From JBDSYA01 sp039925865 (GTDB lineage: Bacteria; Bacteroidota; Ignavibacteria; Tepidaquicellales; Tepidaquicellaceae): a stretch of 7,379 nucleotides of DNA. Where the stretch lies: NCBI GenBank assembly GCA_039925865.1, contig JBDSYA010000198.1, positions 1 through 7,379 of the forward strand. The letters run 5' to 3'. Shown here one piece after another: positions 1 through 4,831 of this stretch. Made by a program: the position numbers and the translations under genes. Within the stretch, counting starts at the first letter, position 1. Every line of letters starts with the position of its first letter. The notes beneath the pieces are model-generated. The model was not told the DNA's origin and did not search any database. It saw only the letters and a program-made list of their open reading frames with translations.

Positions 1-1029
1 CAATAGCATTTCTGCTAAGTTTGCGCACTCATTAATAAGATGCTCACAATTATCCATGATGAGCAGGATCTCTTTATCTTTCAGATAATCGTACATTGTA
101 TTTTCCAAAGACTTTCCTGCTTCTTCATTGACTTCCATAGAATCCAGCAGATTCTTTATCAGGAATGCCGGATCAGATACTGATGCAAACTCAGCAATGA
201 AGACACCGTTTGAAAAGTCATCAATCATATCTGCTCCCGCCTGTAATGCAAGTCTTGTTTTGCCTCCACCGCCTGAGCCTATAATTGTCAGAAGGCGTGA
301 TTGTCCAAGATAATTTTTAACTTCTTTCATAACTTCTTGTCTTCCAACGAAACTTGAAAGCTGAACAGGAAGGTTATTTGGTCTTGCATCAAGAGTTTTA
401 AGGGGAGGGAAATCTGCCCGAAGTCCCGGATATACAATTTGAAAAAGTCTTATAGGCTGAATTACATCTTTTAATCTTCTTTCACCTAAGTCTCTGAAAG
501 AAATTACTTCTAAGTTTCGTAGATTTAAAGAAATTAAATCCTTTGCCAGATCGCTATTGGTCTTTGAAGCTTTGAGGTTTATATTATTTTTTTCATTTTG
601 AAATTTTTTGGAAAGTGTCTCATAGGTATCATTTGAAATAATTATCTGCTCACCATAAGCAGAAGACATTACCCTTGCTGAACGGGCAAGCGTAATGTAG
701 CCCATGTAGTTTTTTTCGTTCCACTCTGCATTCCCGGAATGAATTCCGATTCTGACTTTTATGACTGCATCATTCCATTTTTCATTTGCAAGTTTGATCT
801 GAGTATCAACTGCAGCCTTGACTGCGTCATAAGCATTTTCAAACGCGCAACAGAAAGCATCACCAACGATTTCAAACACAAAGCCATTATTCGCATCAAC
901 AGCATTCTGCAGTATAGAATGATGTATTTCCAATGCTGCCTCAAGAGTTTCAGGAAAGTCCTGTGCAAGCTTCGTGCTACCTTCGATGTCTGTGAATAGA
1001 AATGTTATGTCTCCTGATGGAATGTTCAT
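1..1029 (-). CDS. Cyclase-like / STAND (NB-ARC-type) ATPase signalling protein, copy 1, 3' end outside window
   Basis: The frame is open for 343 codons from ATG at 1029 to the left edge, so the C-terminus is missing. Residues 8-140 form a class III adenylate/guanylate cyclase-like domain: FLFTDIEGST (10-19) with metal-binding D14, VGDAFCCAF (55-63) with the second metal Asp D57, and RIGIHSGNAEW (93-103). A linker with LGERRLKDV (181-189) and the VGR motif (228-230) leads into an ATPase with Walker A GSGGGGKT (251-258) and Walker B ILLIMDNCEHL (321-331), typical of predicted ATPases of the COG3903/AfsR type. Such proteins usually end in TPR repeats, which would lie beyond the edge. By family they are cytoplasmic sensors or regulators; the ligand and output are unknown. 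The cyclase substrate-binding Lys is Glu here (E53) and the usual transition-state Asn is absent, so cyclase activity is doubtful. No Shine-Dalgarno sequence precedes the ATG. The domain call is firm; the function is inferred. Confidence 0.9.
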   Translation of the reverse strand, partial: MNIPSGDITFLFTDIEGSTKLAQDFPETLEAALEIHHSILQNAVDANNGFVFEIVGDAFCCAFENAYDAVKAAVDTQIKLANEKWNDAVIKVRIGIHSGNAEWNEKNYMGYITLARSARVMSSAYGEQIIISNDTYETLSKKFQNEKNNINLKASKTNSDLAKDLISLNLRNLEVISFRDLGERRLKDVIQPIRLFQIVYPGLRADFPPLKTLDARPNNLPVQLSSFVGRQEVMKEVKNYLGQSRLLTIIGSGGGGKTRLALQAGADMIDDFSNGVFIAEFASVSDPAFLIKNLLDSMEVNEEAGKSLENTMYDYLKDKEILLIMDNCEHLINECANLAEMLL

Positions 1030-1036
1030 TGTATTG

Positions 1037-1044
1037 CAAAATTA
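1037..1044 (-). promoter_or_regulatory. Possible Bacteroidota-type -7 element (TAATTTTG) for copy 1
   Basis: Read on the minus strand this is TAATTTTG, matching the TAnnTTTG -7 consensus of the Bacteroidota primary sigma factor. It ends 7 bases before the start codon, so transcription from it would be leaderless or nearly so. No convincing -33 TTG is placed upstream, and this AT-rich spacer could match by chance. Weak candidate. Confidence 0.2.
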
Positions 1045-1054
1045 AAAATTGAAA

Positions 1055-1093
1055 TTAGAAATGATAAGCTGAACATTGATTATTCATTTCTAA
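1055..1093. repeat. Inverted repeat between copy 1 and copy 2 (possible terminator or operator)
   Basis: TTAGAAATGA (1055-1064) and TCATTTCTAA (1084-1093) are perfect 10-bp inverted arms around a 19-base loop. The hairpin lies after the stop of the copy 2 TPR fragment and upstream of the copy 1 start, all read on the minus strand. It could end transcription from copy 2 or be a regulatory site for copy 1. No clear T-run follows it, so a simple intrinsic terminator is not well supported. Confidence 0.4.
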
Positions 1094-1147
1094 CTGATTC
1101 AGTAAAGTGAAAATTAAATCGACGTTGCGAAACGAAGTGTCCTTTAT

Positions 1148-1927
1148 TTAAATTGTTTCTTCTACATTAATTAAACTTATATGCTCTATGGCTTCTTCGA
1201 CGGACATGGCCATTCCTTCAGCCCAATACTTTTCATAATCCTTCACACTTAGATTCATTTTAAGATTGGTTTTCATTTCATTGATCCGGATTAACTCACC
1301 TTCTATAAGATTTTTATTCGATGATTCGAGTAGGAAAGCATACTTTGCACCAATCAGGCAAGCCTCTTTATATTTTTTGAGTTTTAACAATATACCTGCA
1401 AATCCTTCCAATCCTTTTGAAATTGTATAATTATCACCCAACTCATTTGATATATTTATTGACTCTGTAAAATATCTAACAGCCCCGGCAATATCATCCG
1501 TGTCAAATGCAATACTTCCTAATGTGCTGATAGTAGTTACCATTATCCTTCGGTCTCCAAGATCTCTCGTGATGTCAAGACTCTCTTCCAAAAACCTTGA
1601 AGACTCCTCAAAATTCTTTTGCATATAAGCTACAGACCCCAGGTTATTCAGGGCAATCGACATTCCCTGCCTGTCACCTAAATCACTTCTCAGATTAAGA
1701 CTCTCTTCAAAAGCGGTTATTGCTTCTTCATAATTTTCAGATAAATATTCCAGTGCACCGATATTTCCAACAATTTTTGCAAGCTGCACATAGTCATTCA
1801 GCTCACGGTAAAGGATCAGACTTTCTTCAAATTTTTTCCTCGCCTCTGCATGTTTGCCCTGCTGCATTAAACCTAGTGCAATGTTTTGTAAATTACGGGC
1901 AATGTAAGATTTATTATTTATCTCCAC
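1148..1927 (-). CDS. TPR-repeat C-terminal fragment of a decayed cyclase/ATPase/TPR gene (copy 2)
   Basis: The 259 codons from a GTG at 1927 encode consecutive TPR units with a near-exact 40-residue period (about residues 11-50, 51-90, 91-130, 131-170 and 171-200). Each follows the pattern of a Gly/Ala-rich first helix, then xxYEEAxxxFEESLxLxxxLGD. The tail LSVKDYEKYWAEGMAMSVEEAIEHI (226-250) is the usual C-terminus of the COG3903/LuxR-like ATPase-TPR family, whose pattern is roughly F..aw.eGr.ls.eeAv. The GTG is probably not a true start. The same frame stays open upstream to 2095 and continues with TPR-like sequence (KYDESKKN, then DIFREIKYKDGEA, then SDYENLKLFSDKSL), no in-frame ATG exists there, and no ribosome site precedes the GTG. 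A stop at 2096-2098 separates this frame from the cyclase fragment. TPR repeats normally mediate protein-protein contacts. It is probably not made as a functional protein. Confidence 0.75.
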   Translation of the reverse strand: MEINNKSYIARNLQNIALGLMQQGKHAEARKKFEESLILYRELNDYVQLAKIVGNIGALEYLSENYEEAITAFEESLNLRSDLGDRQGMSIALNNLGSVAYMQKNFEESSRFLEESLDITRDLGDRRIMVTTISTLGSIAFDTDDIAGAVRYFTESINISNELGDNYTISKGLEGFAGILLKLKKYKEACLIGAKYAFLLESSNKNLIEGELIRINEMKTNLKMNLSVKDYEKYWAEGMAMSVEEAIEHISLINVEETI

Positions 1928-2067
1928 AGATATCGATAAGCTTTTATCTGAAAATAATTTTAAATTTTCATAATCACTTTCAAATACAGCAATTGTTGCT
2001 AATGAAATTAGTGCGACTGCTTCGCCGTCTTTATATTTTATTTCTCTGAATATATCCGGACACGTGC

Positions 2068-2406
2068 TTAAATTCTTTTTAGATTCGTCATACTTTCAGC
2101 TTTCATTGTTCTCTGTAAATCCAACTTATGTTTGTAATCTTCTTCCGATCCAAATCCTTCTGACAACTTTAATTGAGCATCAACAGCTGTTTTAACGGCA
2201 TCACTTGCATTTTCAAATGCACAACAAAATGCATCTCCGGCAATTTTAAATATAAAGCCATTGTTGGATTCGAATGCATTTTGCAAAATTAAATGATGTT
2301 TATCCAGTGATGCCTGAATTGTTTCAGGAAAATCCTGTGAAAGCCTTGTATTGCCTTCGATGTCACTGAAAAGAAAAGTAATGTTTCCGGAAGGTATGTT
2401 TTTCAT
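2068..2406 (-). CDS. Truncated class III cyclase domain, N-terminal fragment of copy 2
   Basis: This is a 112-codon frame from ATG at 2406. Residues 1-81 closely match the start of copy 1 (both have IPSGxITFLFxDIEG, QDFPET and GDAFCCAFENA). It has both metal-binding Asp (D15 and D58), and unlike copy 1 it keeps the adenine-specifying Lys (K54, in FKIAGD). The similarity to copy 1 stops at about residue 81, where copy 1 continues with the second half of the cyclase. Here the sequence jumps to LSEGFGSEEDYKHK, which resembles the stretch leading into TPR repeats in this family, and the frame ends at 2068 after a short off-frame tail (from about residue 106). Class III catalytic sites need residues from the missing half, so the fragment cannot be an active cyclase by itself. 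No Shine-Dalgarno sequence is visible. It overlaps the open TPR frame (which reaches 2095) in a different reading frame. Confidence 0.7.
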   Translation of the reverse strand: MKNIPSGNITFLFSDIEGNTRLSQDFPETIQASLDKHHLILQNAFESNNGFIFKIAGDAFCCAFENASDAVKTAVDAQLKLSEGFGSEEDYKHKLDLQRTMKAESMTNLKRI

Positions 2407-2821
2407 AATTTATAAGACAAATTACAAATTATGAATTACAAAATATAAATATAAAATTGCACTGTAGTGAAGTAAGTGTAGTATTAAGATACGAATGTTT
2501 TCTCACAGATTTATGCAGAAGTCTATTATCGAAAATTAATTTTCGTTAATTCTGTAGCTTATACTGCAATTACATTAGAGAATATTTTTTGTCGGTACAA
2601 ATACTGAAGTCTAATGAATGTAATGTGTTGCGGAAGATAATAAACAGCTAATGTAAATAGTTTTAAAATGATTAACTTAAGTTGACACTTATAACTTGAA
2701 TGTTAAGTCGTGTCACGAATTTCACTAATTTTGTCGAATTTCAAAAAAATATTTTTATAAATTCGCTTCAATTCGTGCAATACGTGGCAAAAAAATCTGC
2801 TTGAAGAATGAAGCGGTCAAC
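2407..2821. other. Gene-free spacer between copy 2 and the copy 3 remnant
   Basis: No coding frame is credible in these 415 bases. The stretch just before the copy 2 start is made of AT-rich near-repeats (AATTACAAATTATGAATTAC on the plus strand), similar in texture to the leader of copy 1. CACAGATTTATGCAG at 2504-2518 resembles CACAGATAAATGCAT at 7332-7346 near the right edge. The spacer also contains the 26-bp palindrome and most of the nested inverted-repeat unit listed separately. Shorter inverted arms TTACATTAG (2570-2578) and CTAATGTAA (2648-2656) lie between them. Confidence 0.6.
2525..2550. repeat. 26-bp near-perfect palindrome
   Basis: The core CGAAAATTAATTTTCG (2530-2545) is a perfect 16-bp palindrome. 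After one mismatched pair (2529/2546) it extends by four more pairs on each side, giving 12 of 13 complementary pairs. CAGAA (2516-2520) and TTCTG (2550-2554) add further outer complementarity. It lies 119 bp upstream of the copy 2 start. A palindrome without a loop suits binding of a dimeric regulator better than a terminator, but no binding protein can be named. Confidence 0.5.
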
Positions 2822-2828
2822 TTAAATT
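2674..2828. repeat. Nested inverted-repeat unit of about 155 bp, MITE-like or dispersed palindromic repeat
   Basis: The outer arms AACTTAAGTTGAC (2674-2686) and GTCAACTTAAATT (2816-2828) are complementary at 12 of 13 positions. The inner arms TGTCACGAATTTCACTAA (2711-2728) and TTCGTGCAATACGTGGCA (2772-2789) match at 14 of 18, and the pairing continues more weakly inward to an AT-rich centre near 2743-2758. The unit contains no ORF. Motifs such as CACGAATTTCAC and TTCGTG...CGTGGCA resemble intergenic repeats common in Bacteroidota-type genomes, but that is from memory. The right arm covers the stop codon of the copy 3 remnant (2822-2824). No clear target-site duplication is visible, so a transposition origin is unproven. 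Confidence 0.5.
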
Positions 2829-3070
2829 ATCAATTGATAACTTAAAAATGAATCACTTACTGCCTCATCTAATTTCATTTCTTTTCCTTCATTCCAATGA
2901 ATGTTAAAATTTTCTTCCCCAAGGTTTTCAATTATCGAACTCTTTTCTGCATCACTTAGAAATAAATTTTTATTCATAGAGCTGCTACTTGCATTTTTTG
3001 AAAGTGATTCAAAGAGTCCGAAAAATTTTGATGCACGCATAAACTCATTTTTCTTAAGATAGACGCTCTG
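2822..3070 (-). pseudogene. C-terminal remnant of a third cyclase/ATPase/TPR paralogue (copy 3)
   Basis: The frame is open from 3070, with its first ATG at 3040, and ends at TAA 2822-2824, giving 72 residues from the ATG. From the ATG, residues 45-61 (FNIHWNEGKEMKLDEAV) match the copy 2 tail (YEKYWAEGMAMSVEEAI). Just before and after the ATG, LKKNEF followed by RASKFFGLFESLSKN matches copy 2 LKKYKEACLIGAKYAFLLESSNKN. This homology runs upstream through the ATG to the stop at 3071-3073, so the ATG is not an original start but lies inside a lost TPR domain. Nothing recognisable of the cyclase, ATPase or main TPR array remains upstream. It is probably not a functional gene. Its last codons lie within the right arm of the inverted-repeat unit. 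The family assignment is good; its expression is unknown. Confidence 0.65.
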
Positions 3071-3406
3071 TTAATTCTCGGCGCAACTAAATTCATCTTC
3101 TCAAACCTGACGTAACTGGCAATTTCTGTCATACTACTCTTTTAACAAATTCTAGTAATACTCTTTTTAAAACAAAAAGTAACTTCTTAAGTGGCACGGC
3201 ATGTGACGTTTTTTAAATTTTAATTCATATCATATTTAATATAAAATGCGTTCAAAACTTTTAAATTATAGCACTATTATTTAAATGCAAAGATTTTCCA
3301 TTCTGCAACACAATCGAAATACAAATTAATCAGGAAGTTATTGCAAATAAAAGGTTATTAATTAAGTTAAAATTATCAAATTAAAATTTAATGAAAGGAA
3401 AACTAC
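3071..3406. other. Gene-free spacer, divergent upstream region of the stress-protein gene
   Basis: These 336 bases are very AT-rich and hold no convincing gene. There is an imperfect direct repeat, ACTACTCTTTTAACA (3133-3147) and AATACTCTTTTTAAAA (near 3157-3172). A rare GC-richer patch, GTGGCACGGCATGTGACGT, lies at 3191-3209. The promoter of the gene at 3407 should lie in the last 100-200 bases, but no TAnnTTTG element with a suitable -33 partner stands out. Confidence 0.5.
3394..3399 (+). promoter_or_regulatory. Ribosome binding site AAAGGA of the stress-protein gene
   Basis: AAAGGA lies 7 bases before the ATG at 3407 and supports that start. It sits inside the 13-base string TGAAAGGAAAACT (3392-3404), which recurs exactly before the VOC gene at 6144-6156. 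Most other starts in the window lack such a site. Confidence 0.7.
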
Positions 3407-3916
3407 ATGAGCCAAAATGATAACGATCAAACAACGGAAGGAATTGAAAAATTAAAAGAGTTAGTAGAAGAAATTGATACTTGTCTTTTTTGTACTAATT
3501 TAAAAATTGATGATGGTTCCACTTGCAGGCCGATGAGCGCACAGAAAGTTGATGATGAAGCAAATCTTTGGTTTTTCAGTGAAATAGACAGTGATAAAAA
3601 CAGGGAAATAGAAAAGGACCGGCATGTACAATTATTCTTTTCACATCCTGGTAAAAACAGCTATTTGGTTGTGAACGGTGAAGCTGAAATAATTACTGAC
3701 CGCAATAAAATTGAAGAGCTTTGGACTCCAATGGTTAAAGCCTGGTTTAAAGAAGGAAAAGACGATCCTAATATTTCTCTGATCAAAGTAAACTCTAAAA
3801 GCGCATACTATTGGGATGTTGAAGGAAATAAAATGATCAACTTTTTGAAAATGGTTGCATCTGCAGCAACGGGTAAAAATTTAGTGAGTTCAAAAGAGGG
3901 CTCAATCATATTATAA
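3407..3916 (+). CDS. General stress protein 26-like protein, pyridoxamine 5'-phosphate oxidase (PPOX) fold
   Basis: This 169-residue cytoplasmic protein belongs to the FMN-binding split-barrel superfamily, in the general stress protein 26 branch (COG3871). Family signatures appear in order: RPMSAQ (41-46) after the first strands, LWFF (54-57), VQLFFSHP (74-81), YLVVNGEAEI (86-95), WF-EGKDDPNI (113-123) and YYWD (134-137). The length is typical. Characterised relatives bind FMN or FAD and are induced by general stress, but their substrate is mostly unknown, so no reaction is assigned. The start is set by the AAAGGA site. A lysine-rich small gene starts 7 bases after its stop and a DUF2383 gene follows, suggesting a stress-related transcription unit. 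True pyridoxamine-phosphate oxidase (PdxH) activity is unlikely, because this branch is shorter and lacks the PdxH-type C-terminus. The family call is strong. Confidence 0.9.
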   Translation: MSQNDNDQTTEGIEKLKELVEEIDTCLFCTNLKIDDGSTCRPMSAQKVDDEANLWFFSEIDSDKNREIEKDRHVQLFFSHPGKNSYLVVNGEAEIITDRNKIEELWTPMVKAWFKEGKDDPNISLIKVNSKSAYYWDVEGNKMINFLKMVASAATGKNLVSSKEGSIIL

Positions 3917-3923
3917 AATTATT

Positions 3924-4097
3924 ATGTCTGCGATAAAATCGAAAAGTACAGGTGGTAAAAAAGAAACAGTCAAAAATTCATTAGTGAAAAACATTAATGC
4001 CAAGAAAAAGGCCGGCACGTCAAAAACCAAAAATAAATCAACTGTTTCAAATAAAGCTTATTCCGATATGGAAAAAGACTGGAAAAAAACAAAATAG
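3924..4097 (+). CDS. Small lysine-rich basic protein (57 residues), hypothetical
   Basis: An ATG at 3924, 7 bases after the stop of the stress-protein gene, opens a 57-codon frame ending with TAG at 4095-4097. The product is extremely basic: 17 of 57 residues are Lys, there is no Arg, and Cys, His, Pro and Phe are absent. The first 44 residues are low-complexity Lys/Ser/Thr/Asn and likely disordered. The last 13 (AYSDMEKDWKKTK) look more ordered and are the part most likely to be conserved. No Shine-Dalgarno sequence is seen, so translation may be coupled to the upstream gene. Its composition recalls histone H1-like or nucleic-acid-binding tails, but no family is recognised and no function is assigned. 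Support comes from operon position, a clean frame and biased but protein-like composition. A chance ORF in AT-rich DNA is possible but less likely. Confidence 0.6.
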   Translation: MSAIKSKSTGGKKETVKNSLVKNINAKKKAGTSKTKNKSTVSNKAYSDMEKDWKKTK

Positions 4098-4148
4098 TTC
4101 AGGAAAAAAACATTTATAAATTTAATCGAATAACTTTAAAAAAATAAA

Positions 4149-4607
4149 ATGGATAATGAAAAATCAGTTGAAGTGTTAAACTCACTCATCGAAATTAACA
4201 ACGATAGAATAGAAGGTTATGAAACTGCTTCAAAAGAAACAGATGAATCAGACTTAAAAACTTTGTTTGCCGAGTTTACAAAGAACAGTCAAAAATGTAA
4301 GCAGGATCTTCTTAATGAAGTTGAAAAATTAGGCGGTACACCTGAAGAAGGCACAAGGACAACGGGTAAATTCTTTAGAGTCTGGATGGATGTAAAGGCT
4401 GCTCTTACGGGTAAAAATCGGAAATTAATTCTGGACTCCTGCGAATATGGGGAAGACAAAGCAGTCGGTGCATATAAAGATGCATTGGAGAAAACTGAAG
4501 ATCTCTCTTCTGATCAACAAAATTTAATAAATTCTCAATACACCATCATAAAAGCAGATCACGATAAAGTCAAATCCATGAGAGATTCTTTAAAGGACAA
4601 AGAATGA
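4149..4607 (+). CDS. DUF2383 / PA2169-family four-helix-bundle (ferritin-like) protein
   Basis: This 152-residue soluble, mainly helical, acidic protein matches the DUF2383/PA2169 family. The first helix has VEVLNSLIEINNDRIEGYETA (8-28). The second segment SDLKTLFAEFTKNSQ (34-48) leads to LGGTPEEGTRTTGKFFRVWMDVK (61-83), the typical GG-P-xxGT then W-x-D stretch. CEYGEDKAVGAYKDAL (98-113) begins the third long helix, and the C-terminal helix carries H138 and DKVKSMRDSL. The fold is ferritin-like, but whether these proteins bind metal is not established, and no catalytic role is assigned. Members often sit beside stress-response genes, as here after a general stress protein 26 homologue. It begins 51 bases after the lysine-rich gene without a visible ribosome site. 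Its length is normal for the family and the frame is intact. Confidence 0.88.
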   Translation: MDNEKSVEVLNSLIEINNDRIEGYETASKETDESDLKTLFAEFTKNSQKCKQDLLNEVEKLGGTPEEGTRTTGKFFRVWMDVKAALTGKNRKLILDSCEYGEDKAVGAYKDALEKTEDLSSDQQNLINSQYTIIKADHDKVKSMRDSLKDKE

Positions 4608-4617
4608 TCTCTATAAT

Positions 4618-4641
4618 ATATCTATAAAATGTAGATATTTT
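4618..4641 (+). terminator. Weak AT-rich hairpin after the stress module
   Basis: ATATCTA (4618-4624) and TAGATAT (4632-4638) form a 7-bp stem with a 7-base loop, followed by a short T-run, 10 bases after the DUF2383 stop. An alternative stem AATGTA/TACATT (4628-4633/4641-4646) overlaps it. The stem has little GC, so it would be a weak terminator. Confidence 0.35.
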
Positions 4642-4658
4642 ACATTATGTTAAGATGA

Positions 4659-4796
4659 ATGAAACCTTTTTATTCTAATCGGGTCAATGCCATGTTTACC
4701 GAGAATAATACTTCTGTTTGTTCTAAATATTTTATGAATGTTGAAGTTGAAAGGTGTACAGGAAAAATTCAGGTATTACCTTTAAAGAATTTTTAA
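4659..4796 (+). CDS. Speculative 45-residue ORF
   Basis: ATG at 4659 opens 45 codons ending in TAA at 4794-4796. The product starts MKPFYSNRVNA, has two Cys (at 20 and 32), is not membrane-like and has mixed, protein-like composition without long low-complexity runs. There is an internal ATG at 4692. No Shine-Dalgarno sequence precedes it and no family is recognised. It ends 35 bases before the esterase gene and could be a leader peptide or a chance frame; chance is at least as likely. Confidence 0.2.
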   Translation: MKPFYSNRVNAMFTENNTSVCSKYFMNVEVERCTGKIQVLPLKNF

Positions 4797-4831
4797 CAAA
4801 TAAAATTTTTCATTAACAATTTTATACAAAA

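Larger units (their letters stand above)
1148..2406 (-). pseudogene. Copy 2 as a whole: cyclase/ATPase/TPR gene with internal deletion and frameshift
   Basis: Read together, the two fragments above are the two ends of one gene of the copy 1 type. The ATPase and the second half of the cyclase (many hundreds of bases) are missing, with the junction near 2158-2165. A one-base frameshift near 2095-2105 separates the cyclase-side frame (ending TMKAES) from the TPR frame (starting KYDESKKN). Restoring the frame would give a continuous first TPR. That both parts come from one gene is inferred from order, strand and domain logic. Independent expression of the pieces cannot be excluded. Confidence 0.7.

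Noticed and set aside
128..313. 61-codon plus-strand ORF
   Set aside because: It lies antisense inside the clearly coding copy 1 ATPase region and has no family features.
739..999. ORFs on both strands (plus 739-999, minus 759-968) over the cyclase domain
   Set aside because: Both are out-of-frame shadows of the copy 1 cyclase domain, which has conserved motifs in its own frame.
1720..2049. 109-codon plus-strand ORF
   Set aside because: It is antisense to the TPR repeats, and its composition reflects the complement of that repeat sequence.
1..3070. A Pycsar-like or other anti-phage signalling system built on the cyclase genes
   Set aside because: A diverged class III cyclase domain and a STAND-type ATPase are suggestive, but there is no adjacent effector gene. 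The membrane protein at 6723-7277 is far away and convergent, and the domain order is that of common bacterial regulators.
3000..3120. 40-codon minus-strand frame starting MNLVAPRINRASIL
   Set aside because: It overlaps the copy 3 remnant in another frame, and only the remnant frame shows homology to copy 2.
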